64,000 nt of DNA, from assembly GCA_022652485.1 (NCBI GenBank), contig JALCRK010000002.1, positions 106,781 to 170,780 of the forward strand. The letters run 5' to 3'. The position numbers and the translations under genes were made by a program. The stretch is from Sphingobium sp. (GTDB lineage: Bacteria; Pseudomonadota; Alphaproteobacteria; Sphingomonadales; Sphingomonadaceae). Below the pieces are notes generated by a model, which was not told where the DNA came from, did not search any database, and was given only the letters and a program-made list of their open reading frames with translations. This document shows, one piece after another, positions 7,992 through 17,476 of the stretch (position 1 is the first letter of the stretch; each line of letters opens with the position of its first letter).

Positions 7992-9251
7992 TCATTTCAG
8001 CCAATCCGGCACATGCTCCGCCGCGATCAGCGTCTCGGGCAGCACCCGCTCCGCCACCACCGCGAATTTGTCGCCATCGACCATCACCTCCGGCACGAGC
8101 GCGCGGCTGTTATAGGTGCTCGCCATCGTCGCGCCATAGGCCCCTGCGGTGCGGAAGATGGCGAGATCGCCGGACTGGACTGCGTCAATCTCGCGGCCCA
8201 TCGCGAAAGTATCGCCGGTCTCGCACACCGGACCGGCTATATTCGCGACGACCCTTGTGCCAGATGGGTTCACCGCCTCGAAGTCGTGATAGGCATCATA
8301 CATGGCCGGGCGCGCGAGATCGTTCATCGCGGCATCGACAATGACATAGGGGCGCAGGACACCCGGCTTTACCCAGATCACGCGGGTGAGCAGCACGCCG
8401 GCATTGCCGACGATCACCCGCCCCGGCTCGAACATCAGGGTCACGTCCCAGCCCTGCGTCACGCGCTCGACCATCGCGCCGTAATCGGCGGGGGACGGCG
8501 GCACCTTGTCGCGCTCATAGGGCACGCCGAGGCCGCCGCCAAGATCCACCCGGTCGATGACATGCCCCGCCGCGCGCAGCTCCGCCACCAGCGCGCCGAC
8601 CCGCGCATAGGCGGCCTCAAGCGGGGCGAGATCGAACAACTGGCTGCCGATATGCAGCGCCACGCCGCGCAGGTTGAGACCCGGCAGGCCGGAAAGACGC
8701 GCGAATATCCCCATCGCGTCGCTGATCGGCACGCCGAACTTGTTTTCGGACTTGCCGGTGGAGATTTTCGCGTGGGTGCCTGCATCGACATCCGGGTTGA
8801 CGCGCAGCACGGCGGATGCGGTCTTGCCGCAAGCCGCCGCCAACTGCGCTAGGACGGCGCCCTCCTCCTCCAGCTCCAGATTGAACTGGCCGATGCCGAC
8901 ATCGAGCGCGTATTGCAGCTCCGCCCGTGTCTTGCCTACGCCGGAGAACACGATGTCTTCCGCGCGCATTCCCGCCGCCAGCGCGCGCGCGATCTCGCCG
9001 CCGGACACCACATCCGCGCCGAAGCCCTGTCGCGCCAGCACCTTCAGCACCGCGAGATTGGGGTTCGCCTTGATCGCAAACGCGACATGCGTGCGCGGCA
9101 GCCCGGCGAGCGCGCTCTTGAACACCTGCGCGTGCCGCTCCAGCGTGGCGCGGGAATAGATATAAACCGGCGTACCGACGGCTTCGGCGATGGCGGCCAT
9201 CGGCACATCCTCGGCATGAAGCTGGCCGTCGCGATAGGTAAAATGGTCCAT
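7992..9251 (-). CDS. lysA: Diaminopimelate decarboxylase
   Basis: The PLP enzyme converts meso-diaminopimelate to lysine. The 419 residues show the fold-type III barrel with the PLP lysine K61 in FAIKANPN, the glycine-rich phosphate loop DLGGGLGVPY, EPGRVIVGNAG and the C-terminal active-site motif GPVCETGDTF supplied across the dimer. Length is standard. It follows the small lipoprotein gene and argH on the same strand, the usual argH-lipoprotein-lysA order. Confidence 0.97.
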   Translation of the reverse strand: MDHFTYRDGQLHAEDVPMAAIAEAVGTPVYIYSRATLERHAQVFKSALAGLPRTHVAFAIKANPNLAVLKVLARQGFGADVVSGGEIARALAAGMRAEDIVFSGVGKTRAELQYALDVGIGQFNLELEEEGAVLAQLAAACGKTASAVLRVNPDVDAGTHAKISTGKSENKFGVPISDAMGIFARLSGLPGLNLRGVALHIGSQLFDLAPLEAAYARVGALVAELRAAGHVIDRVDLGGGLGVPYERDKVPPSPADYGAMVERVTQGWDVTLMFEPGRVIVGNAGVLLTRVIWVKPGVLRPYVIVDAAMNDLARPAMYDAYHDFEAVNPSGTRVVANIAGPVCETGDTFAMGREIDAVQSGDLAIFRTAGAYGATMASTYNSRALVPEVMVDGDKFAVVAERVLPETLIAAEHVPDWLK

Positions 9252-9273
9252 GTTCGTTATTTTCTGCTGAAGG

Positions 9274-9513
9274 TCATGAAGGGGGCAGATCGAATTTGTC
9301 GTCCTTGCGCTCCTCGGAGCGGTAGAGAGGTTCGCCCGCGCGATCAGGCCGTGCCTGTTTCTCGAACCGGGTCAGCTCGCCGGGCGCCTCGACATGATCC
9401 GCGCCGCGGCCGACCGGCGGTGGCGTCTGCCCCGGCTTGAGGCTCAGATCCTTGCGCGAGCCGCAGCCCGCAAGAGCCAGCAGCGCAAGCGCCAGCGCGA
9501 TCGACTGCCTCAT
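9274..9513 (-). CDS. Small LptM-like lipoprotein
   Basis: The 79-residue product has a signal peptide ending in the lipobox LALAGC, and the mature start [17 protein letters not shown] resembles the GCGxKxxLxLP motif of LptM-type lipoproteins that assist LptD maturation. The rest is charged and poorly ordered. It overlaps the argH stop by 4 bp and sits 22 bp before lysA, so the three genes form an operon. Confidence 0.75.
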   Translation of the reverse strand: MRQSIALALALLALAGCGSRKDLSLKPGQTPPPVGRGADHVEAPGELTRFEKQARPDRAGEPLYRSEERKDDKFDLPPS

Positions 9514-10922
9514 GATCCCGTCCTCCCGAGTTCCGCGCCGAGTTCCGCATTCGCCTGCGCGATCCGCTGCCGCACCTGCGCGGGCGCGGTGCCGCCGTGG
9601 CTCATCCGGCTCGCGACCGAGGCATCGACGGTGAGCACCGAATAGATGCCCTCGTGGATGCGCGCATCAATCGTCTGCAAATCGGCCAGGGGCAAAGCGG
9701 CGAGCGCGCAGCCCATTTCCTCCGCCAGCTTGACCGCGCGGCCGGTGATGTGATGCGCCTCGCGGAACGGAACATCCGCCTCGCGCACCAGCCAGTCGGC
9801 AAGGTCGGTCGCGGTGGCGAAGCCGCTCTCCGCCAATGCCCGCATCCGCTCCGTGCGGAAGGTGACGGTCTCGACCATCCCCGCCATCGCCGCGATGCAC
9901 AGGCCGAGCAGATCGTGCGCCTCGAACACCGGCGGCTTGTCGTCCTGCATGTCCTTGGAATAGGCGAGCGGCAGGCCTTTCATGGTGACGGCGAGCGCGG
10001 TCATGCAGCCCATGATCCGCCCGGCATGGCCGCGCACCAGCTCCGCCGCATCGGGATTGCGCTTCTGCGGCATGATCGAGCTGCCGGTCGAATAGGCGTC
10101 GGGCAGCGACACGAAGCCGAAGGGCTGGCTCGCCCAGATGATGAACTCTTCCGCGAGGCGCGAGAGATGCAGCGCTACTTGCGTCGCCGCCATCAGATAA
10201 TCGAGCGCGAAATCCCGGTCGGACACGCTGTCGAGGCTGTTGTCGGTCGGTGCATCGAAGCCGAGCGCGCTGGCAGTCATGTGCCGATCGAGCGGGAAGC
10301 CCGTCCCCGCGAGCGCTGCCGCGCCCAGCGGGCACTGGTTCATCCGCGCCCGCGCATCGGCAAAGCGCGAACGATCCCGCTTCAGCATCTCGTAATAGGC
10401 CATCAGGTGATGACCCAAAGTCACCGGCTGCGCGCTCTGCAAATGGGTGAAGCCCGGCATCACGCTGTCCGCATATTCCCCGGCGCGCGCGACCAACGCG
10501 CCCTGCAATGCAACCAGCCCCGCTTCCACCTCGTCGATCGCGTCGCGCACCCAGAGCCTGAAGTCGGTCGCCACCTGATCGTTGCGGCTGCGCGCCGTGT
10601 GCAGCCTGCCCGCCGCCGGGCCGATCAGCTCCGCAAGGCGCGATTCGGTCACCATATGGATGTCCTCAAGGTCCATCCGCACCGGAACGCCGTTCGCTTC
10701 ATATTCCGTCGCGACCCGGCTCAACCCCTCCGTGATCGCCTGCGCATCCTCGCCGGAAACAATGCCCCGCGCCGCCAGCATCGCGACATGCGCCTTCGAT
10801 CCCGCGATGTCCTGGCGCCACAAGCGCTTGTCGAACGGGATCGAGGCGTTTATCTCGCGCATGACCGCCGCCGGCCCTTCGGCGAAGCGCCCGCCCCACA
10901 TGCTGTTGGAGCCTGAAGTCAT
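9510..10922 (-). CDS. argH: Argininosuccinate lyase
   Basis: The enzyme splits argininosuccinate into arginine and fumarate, the last step of arginine synthesis. The 470-residue product (from ATG 10922) starts near [10 protein letters not shown], has the three conserved fumarase/aspartase-family regions including [13 protein letters not shown] and TGFPLDRH, and the signature [14 protein letters not shown] longer start at 10946 is possible. Its ATG overlaps the opposite-strand ATG of the TlpA gene. Confidence 0.96.
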   Translation of the reverse strand: MTSGSNSMWGGRFAEGPAAVMREINASIPFDKRLWRQDIAGSKAHVAMLAARGIVSGEDAQAITEGLSRVATEYEANGVPVRMDLEDIHMVTESRLAELIGPAAGRLHTARSRNDQVATDFRLWVRDAIDEVEAGLVALQGALVARAGEYADSVMPGFTHLQSAQPVTLGHHLMAYYEMLKRDRSRFADARARMNQCPLGAAALAGTGFPLDRHMTASALGFDAPTDNSLDSVSDRDFALDYLMAATQVALHLSRLAEEFIIWASQPFGFVSLPDAYSTGSSIMPQKRNPDAAELVRGHAGRIMGCMTALAVTMKGLPLAYSKDMQDDKPPVFEAHDLLGLCIAAMAGMVETVTFRTERMRALAESGFATATDLADWLVREADVPFREAHHITGRAVKLAEEMGCALAALPLADLQTIDARIHEGIYSVLTVDASVASRMSHGGTAPAQVRQRIAQANAELGAELGRTGS

Positions 10923-11535
10923 GCTGTTCTCGTCCCGCCCGTTCATCGCCTTGCTACTCTTAGGGGTGTCGCTCGGCGGATGCGATAGGCAATCCGCTCG
11001 TCATGAGCAAGCCAATGCGGCGACTCCCAGCGAAGTTACCGGCGGCGAAGCTAGCGGCGGCGCGGAAGCAGGCAAGCCCGCGCCCTACAGCGTCGACCGC
11101 AGCAAGGCGGGCAGCGACCTGCCGGACTATGCCTTCAAGGACGCAGGCGGAAAATCCCTCGCCCTCGATCGCTTCAAGGGCAAGCCGATCCTCGTCAACC
11201 TGTGGGCCACCTGGTGCGCGCCGTGCATCAAGGAACTGCCGCAGCTCGATCGGATCGCGGGCGGCTATGCCAAGAGCGGGCTGCAAGTGGTGCCGATCTC
11301 GCAGGATACGATGGAGGCGGACAAGGTGCAGGCCTTCTTCAAGGGCAAGGGGTTCGCGCATCTCCAGACCTGGTTCGACCCGGACAATAATTTCGGCTTC
11401 GGCTTTGGCGGCGCGGCGCTACCAACCAGCGTGCTCTATTCCGGCGAAGGCAAGGAGATCGCCCGCGTCATCGGCGCGCCGGACTGGGAAGGCGCGGAAA
11501 TGCGCGCGTTGCTGGAGGAGGCGGTGAATGAATAA
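10921..11535 (+). CDS. TlpA-type thiol-disulfide reductase lipoprotein
   Basis: The 204-residue protein has a lipobox (LLGVSLGGC) after a short hydrophobic leader, a spacer of about 45 residues, and a thioredoxin fold with the redox motif WCAPC in [17 protein letters not shown]. Such periplasmic reductases supply electrons to cytochrome c or CuA maturation or repair disulfides. Its ATG lies on the complement of the argH start. It overlaps the next lipoprotein gene by 8 bp. Confidence 0.88.
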   Translation: MLFSSRPFIALLLLGVSLGGCDRQSARHEQANAATPSEVTGGEASGGAEAGKPAPYSVDRSKAGSDLPDYAFKDAGGKSLALDRFKGKPILVNLWATWCAPCIKELPQLDRIAGGYAKSGLQVVPISQDTMEADKVQAFFKGKGFAHLQTWFDPDNNFGFGFGGAALPTSVLYSGEGKEIARVIGAPDWEGAEMRALLEEAVNE

Positions 11536-12256
11536 GCGGGCATGGGTACTGATGGCGGCACTCGCGCTCGCGGGCTGCGGCGACAAGGACACCGCGCCCG
11601 ATCTCGCCAAGCTGGAAGCGAAGGTCGCGACCAACGCCACCGACCCGGCGCTGCGCGAGGCAATCGAGGCGCCAATCGCCACCGACCCGGATCTCACCCG
11701 CGAAGCCAACCGGGATGCCGTGAAGCCCGCCGACAAGCCGCTCGACGGCGCGCTCCCCGCTCATCTTCCCGCGCGCGATGTGAAGGCGCAGGTGATGAAG
11801 CTCACCGGCGGCAGGCTGCTTCCCACCCCCGCCGCGACACGGACCATCACCAGCACCGGCGACGCGATCACCCTTTCCGGCATCGCCGCGCAGCAAGGCC
11901 TGAGCGCCGCCTGCGAAGACCCGCGCTTGGCGTATGATTTCGGCTGGGCGCAGCGCCTGCCCGCCCACCTGCCGCTCTACCCCGGCGCGGCGCTGAAGGA
12001 GGCCGCGGGGACGGACGATCCGCGCTGCGCCATCCGCGCCGCGACCTTCGCCACCAGCGCCTCCTCCGGACAGGTGCTCGACTTTTATTACACCCTTGCG
12101 CGCCGGGCGGGCTTCACGGTGGAACGCATCGAACAGAATGGCGGCGATACGCTCGTCGGCAAGGGCAAGGGCAAAGCCGCCTTCTTCCTGACGCTCCGCC
12201 CATCGACCGAAAGCGGCGGGACGGAGGGCGATCTGGTGGTAAATCAGGCGCGGTGA
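11528..12256 (+). CDS. Uncharacterised lipoprotein
   Basis: The 242-residue product begins with a lipoprotein signal (ALALAGCG). No domain is recognised. The C-terminal half (SGIAAQQGLSAACEDPRLAYD, then HLPLYPGAALKEAAGTDD, VLDFYYTLARRAGFTVE) resembles sphingomonad lipoproteins of unknown role that carry a YPGA segment. It overlaps the TlpA gene and is probably cotranscribed, which may hint at an envelope redox or stress role. Confidence 0.7.
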   Translation: MNKRAWVLMAALALAGCGDKDTAPDLAKLEAKVATNATDPALREAIEAPIATDPDLTREANRDAVKPADKPLDGALPAHLPARDVKAQVMKLTGGRLLPTPAATRTITSTGDAITLSGIAAQQGLSAACEDPRLAYDFGWAQRLPAHLPLYPGAALKEAAGTDDPRCAIRAATFATSASSGQVLDFYYTLARRAGFTVERIEQNGGDTLVGKGKGKAAFFLTLRPSTESGGTEGDLVVNQAR

Positions 12257-12272
12257 AGTCGGAGCTTCCATG

Positions 12273-12411
12273 CCCACCCCGCTGCGACTAGCTTCGCCTA
12301 CGGCTACGCAAGTCTCGCTCCCCTCCCGCTTGCGAGTTCGGGGTCGGTCAGTCTCCCAGACTGACCTGAACGGCGCGGGGCGCCGTTCACCCAGAACTGG
12401 GGAGGGGTGGG
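12273..12411. repeat. Composite palindromic repeat with nested hairpins
   Basis: Outer arms CCCACCCC (12273-12280) and GGGGTGGG (12404-12411) enclose two perfect hairpins: GGTCAGTCT-CCC-AGACTGACC at 12346-12366 and GAACGGCGC-GGG-GCGCCGTTC at 12368-12388. A CTCGC/GCGAG pair also lies in the left part. This fills the gap between the lipoprotein gene and fluC and looks like a dispersed, non-coding palindromic element. Confidence 0.65.
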
Positions 12412-12465
12412 TCTGAATCGAGATGCCTCTTTCCATTCGGCCCATTGCCGCATAGGGGGTGGAGC

Positions 12466-12843
12466 ATGAACAGCCTTCTCGTCATGATCGGCGGCGCCCT
12501 CGGCGCGCTTGGCCGCTATCAGTTCGGTCGCATGGCGGGGCAGGTGCTGGGCACGGGCTGGCCGTGGGGCACGCTCGGCGTCAACATCCTGGGCGGCCTC
12601 GTGATGGGCCTGCTCGCGGGCTGGCTCGCGCGGCATGGCACCCCCAGCGGCGAGCAGGTGCGCCTGCTGATCGGCGTCGGCGTGCTCGGCGGCTTCACCA
12701 CCTTCTCCGCGTTCAGCCTCGAAACCGCGCTGATGATCGAGCGCGGGCAGATGGGCGTTGCGGCCCTCTATGCACTGCTCTCGGTCTGCCTTTCGGTGCT
12801 CGCGCTGTTCGGCGGGCTTTTCACGATGCGGGCGGTGGCATGA
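12466..12843 (+). CDS. crcB: Fluoride ion exporter CrcB/FluC
   Basis: The 125-residue, four-helix membrane protein belongs to the Fluc fluoride channel family, which works as an antiparallel dimer. Visible motifs are GRYQFGR near the N-terminus, TLGVNILGG and the helix-break segment GGFTTFSAFSLE. No fluoride riboswitch could be seen upstream. It overlaps the RluA-type gene by ATGA. Confidence 0.93.
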   Translation: MNSLLVMIGGALGALGRYQFGRMAGQVLGTGWPWGTLGVNILGGLVMGLLAGWLARHGTPSGEQVRLLIGVGVLGGFTTFSAFSLETALMIERGQMGVAALYALLSVCLSVLALFGGLFTMRAVA

Positions 12844-14033
12844 GCGACCAGACCGCCCGCAACATGATCGTCTCCGCCGAGGATGACGGCATCCGGCTCG
12901 ACCGCTGGTTCAAGCGCCATATGGCGGACGTGCCCTTCGCGACCGTCTCGCGCTGGGCGCGCACCGGGCAGCTGCGCATCGATGGCGCGCGCGCCACGCC
13001 GGGCGACCGGATCGCGGAAGGCCAGACCATCCGCATCCCGCCACTGCCCGCGCCGGACAAGGCCAAGCCCGCGCGCCCGGCCCGGCCCATCCGCCCGAAG
13101 CTCTCCGCAGAGCAGCAGGAATTCGCCGAAAGCCTCGTCATCCACCGCGATGCCCAAGCGATCGTCATCAACAAGCCGCCCGGCCTCGCGACGCAGGGCG
13201 GCACCAAGACGCAGGATCATGTCGACGGCCTGCTCGATGCGCTGTGCTATGAGCGGGAGGACAGACCCAAGCTCGTTCACCGGCTCGACAAGGACACGTC
13301 CGGCGCGCTGCTGCTCGCGCGCACGCCGCGCGCTGCCGCCTATTTCGCCAAGGCCTTTTCCAGCCGCACCGCGCGCAAGGTCTATTGGGCGCTGGTCGTC
13401 GGCGTGCCGAGCATCGAGCAGGGCTTGATCGACCTGCCGCTCGCCAAGCAACCCGGCACCGGCGGCGAGAAGATGCATGTCGACGAGGCGGAAGGCCTGC
13501 CCTCGCGCACCCGCTACCGCGTGATCGAGCGTGCAGGCAACCGCGCCTGCTGGCTGGAGCTGCAACCGCTCACCGGGCGCACGCACCAGATCCGCGTTCA
13601 TTTGGCCGCGATCGGCTTCCCGATCGTGGGTGATGGCAAATATGGCGGCAAGGAGGCGTTCCTCTCCGGCACGATCAGCCGCAAGATGCACCTCCACGCG
13701 CGGCGTATCCGCGTCGATCACCCGGATGGCGGCCATGTCGATGTGAAGGCGGAGCTGCCGCGCCACTTCGCCGAAAGCCTCGCCGATCTGGGCTTTACGG
13801 AGAGCGCGGGCGACCTGCCGCTCGATGAGGAACTGGACACCGGCCCCACCCGCGAGACGATCAAGCGCGCGGCGAAACAGCACGCCAAGCAGGTGCGCAA
13901 GGACAAGCGCGGTGAGCGGCGCGGTCGAGGTCAGGACACCGACAAGAAGCCCGCCCCGCCAAAGCCGAAGCGCCCCGCCGCCCCGAAGCACACCTCCAAG
14001 CCCCGCGCCAAGGCGCCGCCCAAGAAGAAATGA
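12840..14033 (+). CDS. RluA-family 23S rRNA pseudouridine synthase
   Basis: The 397-residue protein has an N-terminal S4 RNA-binding domain (DGIRLDRWFKRH, residues 16-27) and an RluA catalytic domain with HRLDKDTSG, the catalytic Asp being D150, plus GRTHQIRVHL and PIVGDGKYGG. It is closest in layout to RluC. The last 75 residues form a K/R/P/A-rich tail (KKPAPPKPKRPAAPKHTS) not found in the enterobacterial enzymes; it may add RNA affinity. Start and stop overlap both neighbours by ATGA. Confidence 0.92.
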   Translation: MSDQTARNMIVSAEDDGIRLDRWFKRHMADVPFATVSRWARTGQLRIDGARATPGDRIAEGQTIRIPPLPAPDKAKPARPARPIRPKLSAEQQEFAESLVIHRDAQAIVINKPPGLATQGGTKTQDHVDGLLDALCYEREDRPKLVHRLDKDTSGALLLARTPRAAAYFAKAFSSRTARKVYWALVVGVPSIEQGLIDLPLAKQPGTGGEKMHVDEAEGLPSRTRYRVIERAGNRACWLELQPLTGRTHQIRVHLAAIGFPIVGDGKYGGKEAFLSGTISRKMHLHARRIRVDHPDGGHVDVKAELPRHFAESLADLGFTESAGDLPLDEELDTGPTRETIKRAAKQHAKQVRKDKRGERRGRGQDTDKKPAPPKPKRPAAPKHTSKPRAKAPPKKK

Positions 14034-14695
14034 CCGCGCCCAGCCGCCTCGCGCTGTTCGATTGCGACGGCACGCTGGTCGATAGCCAGCACGACATCGT
14101 CGAGGCGATGAACCGCTGCTTCGATGCGGTAAAGCTGGTGCCGCCGACCCGGCTGGAGACGCTCGCCGTCATTGGCCTTTCGCTTCCCAATGCGATGGCG
14201 CGGCTGCTGCCGGACGCGGAGGATCATTTCCACGAGCATCTCGCCGAGCAGTACAAGCTCGCCTTCCAGCATATGCGCCGCACCAACGGCGTGTCGGAAC
14301 CGCTTTACCCCGGCATAGCGGAGCTGATCGTGCGGCTGGCGGACGAGGGCTGGATGCTGGGCGTCGCGACGGGAAAATCGGATCGCGGGCTCAACCTCTG
14401 CCTCACCGGCCACGGCATCATCGACCATTTCGTCACGCTGCAAACGGCGGACCGCCACCCCTCCAAGCCGCACCCGTCGATGGCGTTGCAGGCGATGGCA
14501 GACGCGGGCGCGGCGCCGCATACCACGGTGATGATCGGCGACACCAGCTACGACATGGAAATGGCGCAAAACGCCGGAGTGCGCGGACTGGGCGTCAACT
14601 GGGGCTATCACAGCGTCGAGGAGCTGACAGAGGCCGGGGCGCACGCGGTCGCGGTGGACATGAACGACCTCGCGCGCCATATCGCAGCCTTATGA
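14030..14695 (+). CDS. HAD-family phosphatase (Gph-like)
   Basis: The 221-residue protein has the HAD motifs in order: LFDCDGTLVDS (motif I, with nucleophile and acid Asp), the VATGKSD threonine motif II, KPHPSM lysine motif III, and MIGDTSYDMEMA motif IV. The cap domain is helical, as in phosphoglycolate phosphatases. The physiological substrate cannot be stated. It is translationally coupled on both sides within the crcB-to-ATP12 run. Confidence 0.88.
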   Translation: MTAPSRLALFDCDGTLVDSQHDIVEAMNRCFDAVKLVPPTRLETLAVIGLSLPNAMARLLPDAEDHFHEHLAEQYKLAFQHMRRTNGVSEPLYPGIAELIVRLADEGWMLGVATGKSDRGLNLCLTGHGIIDHFVTLQTADRHPSKPHPSMALQAMADAGAAPHTTVMIGDTSYDMEMAQNAGVRGLGVNWGYHSVEELTEAGAHAVAVDMNDLARHIAAL

Positions 14696-14943
14696 GCGAG
14701 ACCGACGAACAAAGGGCCGCCCGCGAGGCGGCAGCGAAGCAGCGCTTCGTGATCCTCAACCTGTTCCGCCTCTCCGGCATCATCATCCTCAGCTTCGGCT
14801 TCCTCATCATGATGCAGCGCTTCGGCTTTGTGCAGGGCCAGAAGGCGAAGATCATGGGCGCGATCATCGCGACGGTTGGCCTTATCCAGGCGATGTTCGT
14901 GCCGCGCTATCTCGGCCGCGCCTGGCGGACGCCGCCTGAGTGA
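14692..14943 (+). CDS. Small two-helix membrane protein
   Basis: The 83-residue protein has a charged N-terminus (MSETDEQRAAREAAAK) and two hydrophobic segments (about residues 26-43 and 52-68) followed by RYLGRAWRTPP. It is conserved-looking in sphingomonads between the HAD phosphatase and ATP12, but no function is known. It overlaps the preceding gene by ATGA. Confidence 0.7.
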   Translation: MSETDEQRAAREAAAKQRFVILNLFRLSGIIILSFGFLIMMQRFGFVQGQKAKIMGAIIATVGLIQAMFVPRYLGRAWRTPPE

Positions 14944-14953
14944 GAGTGGCGGA

Positions 14954-15649
14954 ATGAAGCGGTTCTATAAAGAGGCCACGGCAGCGGAAGCGGAGGGCGG
15001 CTGGCACATCCAGCTCGATGGCCGCCCGGTGCGCACCCCTGCCCGCGCCTTGCTCGTCCTCCCCACCAGCGCGCTGGGCGACGCGGTGGCGCAGGAGTGG
15101 GCGGCACAGGGCGAAGAGATCGACCCCGCCTCCATGCCGATGACCGGCATCGCCAACTCCGCATTGGATCATGTGACGCCAGCCCCGGCGGCCTTCGCCG
15201 CGCCGGTGATCGCTTATGGGGAAAGCGACCTGCTGTGCTATCGCGCAGACGCGCCGGAGCCGCTGATCGCACGGCAGGAGGCGGCGTGGGGGCCGCTGCT
15301 CGGCTGGGCGGAGACGCGCTTTGGCGCAACCTTCACCATCACCAGTGGCATCGTCCATGTCGCGCAACCGGCAGAGACGCTGGAGCGGATGGCGGAGGCT
15401 GTGCTGGCGCTGCCACCCTTCCATCTCGCCCCCTTGTCGACCCTTGTGACGATGAGCGGCTCGCTCGTCATTGGGCTCGCGGCAGTGGAGCGCGCCTTCC
15501 CGCCGCAGCAGCTGTGGCAGGCGGCGGAGCTGGATGAGCTGTGGCAGGCCGAGCAGTGGGGCGACGACGATCAGGCATTGGCCCGGCGCGCAAAGCGGCA
15601 TGGCGAGTTCATGACGACGGCCCGTTTCGCGGAGCTGGCGGCGGGCTGA
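14954..15649 (+). CDS. ATP12-family F1-ATPase assembly chaperone
   Basis: The 231-residue protein matches the ATP12 family, which in mitochondria binds the F1 alpha subunit during assembly; alphaproteobacteria keep homologues. Family segments are MKRFYKEATA, GGWHIQLDGRPVRTPAR, LPTSALGDAVAQEWAAQGE, GESDLLCYRADAPEPL and the C-terminal LDELWQAEQWGDD. The ATG at 14954 follows GGCGGA and lies 10 bp after the small membrane protein gene; it is the last gene of the run. Confidence 0.92.
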   Translation: MKRFYKEATAAEAEGGWHIQLDGRPVRTPARALLVLPTSALGDAVAQEWAAQGEEIDPASMPMTGIANSALDHVTPAPAAFAAPVIAYGESDLLCYRADAPEPLIARQEAAWGPLLGWAETRFGATFTITSGIVHVAQPAETLERMAEAVLALPPFHLAPLSTLVTMSGSLVIGLAAVERAFPPQQLWQAAELDELWQAEQWGDDDQALARRAKRHGEFMTTARFAELAAG

Positions 15650-15692
15650 ACCGGCCCATTTCCACCCCTTTTCCGGATTCCGGACAGAAGCG

Positions 15693-15719
15693 CCGGCAAG
15701 ACACGCACGTTCTTGCCGG
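15693..15719. terminator. Hairpin between convergent genes
   Basis: The arms CCGGCAAGA (15693-15701) and TCTTGCCGG (15711-15719) are perfectly complementary around a 9-nt loop. It lies between the ATP12 gene and the convergent DUF1330 gene and marks the left edge of the catabolic island. There is no clear U tract. Confidence 0.5.
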
Positions 15720-15753
15720 ACCGGGGTCTCATGTCATCGGGGCATCCACCCCG

Positions 15754-16062
15754 TCAGACAGTGGCGTGCTCCGCAATCCCTTCGACGAGCCACATGATCG
15801 TATCCGCCGACGCAAACCGCATGGGACGAATGGACGAATATTCCTGCGAATTATACCAGCGCCGGGCCTGTTCCATGCTGGGAAACCGTATCACCACCAG
15901 CTGGTTCGGATTGGCTTCGCCCTCAATCACCGCGAACTCTCCGCCGCGGACAAGATATTCGCCACCATACAGGCTGATGGTATCGGGCGCCTTGGCGCGA
16001 TAGGCCTGAAAGGCATCGAGATCGCGCGCGCTTACCTGCGAGATTATATAGGCATATGCCAT
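15754..16062 (-). CDS. DUF1330 family protein
   Basis: The 102-residue protein has the ferredoxin-like alpha/beta-barrel features of DUF1330: AYIISQVSARDLDAFQAY, LYGGEYLVRGGEFAVIEGE, LVVIRFPSMEQARRWYNS. Members are small and of unknown role, and often sit in catabolic clusters. It is the second gene after the amidohydrolase at 16132-17394, 69 bp downstream, and so is probably driven from the promoter near 17477. Confidence 0.85.
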   Translation of the reverse strand: MAYAYIISQVSARDLDAFQAYRAKAPDTISLYGGEYLVRGGEFAVIEGEANPNQLVVIRFPSMEQARRWYNSQEYSSIRPMRFASADTIMWLVEGIAEHATV

Positions 16063-16131
16063 GCCGATCCTGGTCCTATTTTGAGGGAGGGCGAGCTGGA
16101 CCGGCTGAGTTCCCGCTCGCCCTGGATGAGG

Positions 16132-17394
16132 TCAATCGGGCAGGATGATCCGGGCATTGTCGACGAAGAAGGCTCTTAGCTCCTTCTCGCCAAAACCACG
16201 CGCGAGGATGCTGCGCGTGAGATCGCCATAGGGATCCTTGCCACCCTCGTGGTGCGGATAGTCACTGCCATAGGCAAAGACCTCGGGAACGGCATAGCGT
16301 TGCAGATACAGCCCGATATCCTCGAAATAGAAAGGCGCGACGCGGACGTTGCGGCGGATATATTCCGATGGCTTCATCTTGAGATAGGTCACGCCCTTCT
16401 CGTTCGGGAAGGGCTGGTTATCGACCCACAGATCGAGATTTTCCGCCAACGGCCCGATCCAGTGCGCGCCAAACTCGTTGCACGAAATATAGAGCCGCGG
16501 AAAGCGCTCCAGCACACCGCCCTGCACCACGGCGGTGATGAAGTTCTGGATACCCAGATGCATCGTGGAAAGCGTCCAGGGATCGAAGGCGAACTCCTCA
16601 CCGGCCTTCCAGCCCTCAAAGGCCGGCGCATCGCGCCAGACCCGGGTCTTGAGCACGTCGTCGTCGGTGCCGATATGCGACAGGATCGGCGTCCCGGTCG
16701 CCTGAAAGAGATCCCACAGCGGATCCAGATCGGGATGCGCGGGCGAAAGGCCTGCGGGCGGACGCCCGGTCGGCAGCATGAGGCCGCGAACACCCTTGTC
16801 GATCATATACTTGGCGGCCCGGACCAGATCCTCGACCGTATCCTCGAACAGAATGCCCACCGGCCGCAGCCGGTTCTGGTCGCGGCTCATCCGCACGCAC
16901 CAGTCATTATACGCAGCGACAGCGCCCCGGGCCAGCGCCTTGCGGTCCCCGGTAATCGTCTTGAAAAAGCTCGCATCGTCCGCCCGCGCATGGACATTGA
17001 GCGAACGGAGCGCCATCGAGCCGGGATACATCACCTGGCGCTTGACGCCGGTATAATCCATCACCTCCAGCCGGCGATCCATGTCCCACGCACCCGGCGC
17101 CATTTCGACCTTCGAGTGCCAGACCGTCTCGGGCGTGATCGGCGTATCGTCCTTGTACCGCTCCGCGCCGAGAATATACCCCTTGGAGTTACGCTTGCCA
17201 TCGCTCTTGGCGTTCGAGGCGAACATCGCGTCCGCAATGAACTTGGCGCCTTGCCCGAACTGCTCCACCCACAGACTCGCCGGCGTCGCCTCGTGCGCGT
17301 CGATGTCGTTAATTTCCCCAGCAAATTGCGCGATCGCGTCGGGAAGACGATAATTGTCGCCCGGCCTCACAAGCGCCTGCGCTCCTTCGGTCAT
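16132..17394 (-). CDS. Amidohydrolase-2 family metal-dependent hydrolase or decarboxylase
   Basis: The 420-residue TIM-barrel protein belongs to the amidohydrolase_2 family, which includes hydrolases and aromatic acid decarboxylases. Metal and active-site segments visible are NDIDAHEA near residue 30 (where the family usually has DxHxH), LSHIGTDDD, SCNEFGAHW and YGSDYPHHEGGKD near the C-terminus. It is a paralogue of the protein at 18896-20140 with the same order of motifs. The paired operator 17477-17510 lies 83 bp upstream. The reaction is not known. Confidence 0.85.
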   Translation of the reverse strand: MTEGAQALVRPGDNYRLPDAIAQFAGEINDIDAHEATPASLWVEQFGQGAKFIADAMFASNAKSDGKRNSKGYILGAERYKDDTPITPETVWHSKVEMAPGAWDMDRRLEVMDYTGVKRQVMYPGSMALRSLNVHARADDASFFKTITGDRKALARGAVAAYNDWCVRMSRDQNRLRPVGILFEDTVEDLVRAAKYMIDKGVRGLMLPTGRPPAGLSPAHPDLDPLWDLFQATGTPILSHIGTDDDVLKTRVWRDAPAFEGWKAGEEFAFDPWTLSTMHLGIQNFITAVVQGGVLERFPRLYISCNEFGAHWIGPLAENLDLWVDNQPFPNEKGVTYLKMKPSEYIRRNVRVAPFYFEDIGLYLQRYAVPEVFAYGSDYPHHEGGKDPYGDLTRSILARGFGEKELRAFFVDNARIILPD

Positions 17395-17476
17395 GCCTCA
17401 AACCTTCCTAAGATTTCAGGAGTCTTTCCGACTCCTTCCGGCGCGCAATCCCGCGCCCTCCAGTGAAGGCTATTAC

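Noticed and set aside
12257..12465. Fluoride riboswitch before crcB
   Set aside because: The region is a palindromic repeat and shows none of the conserved crcB-RNA segments.
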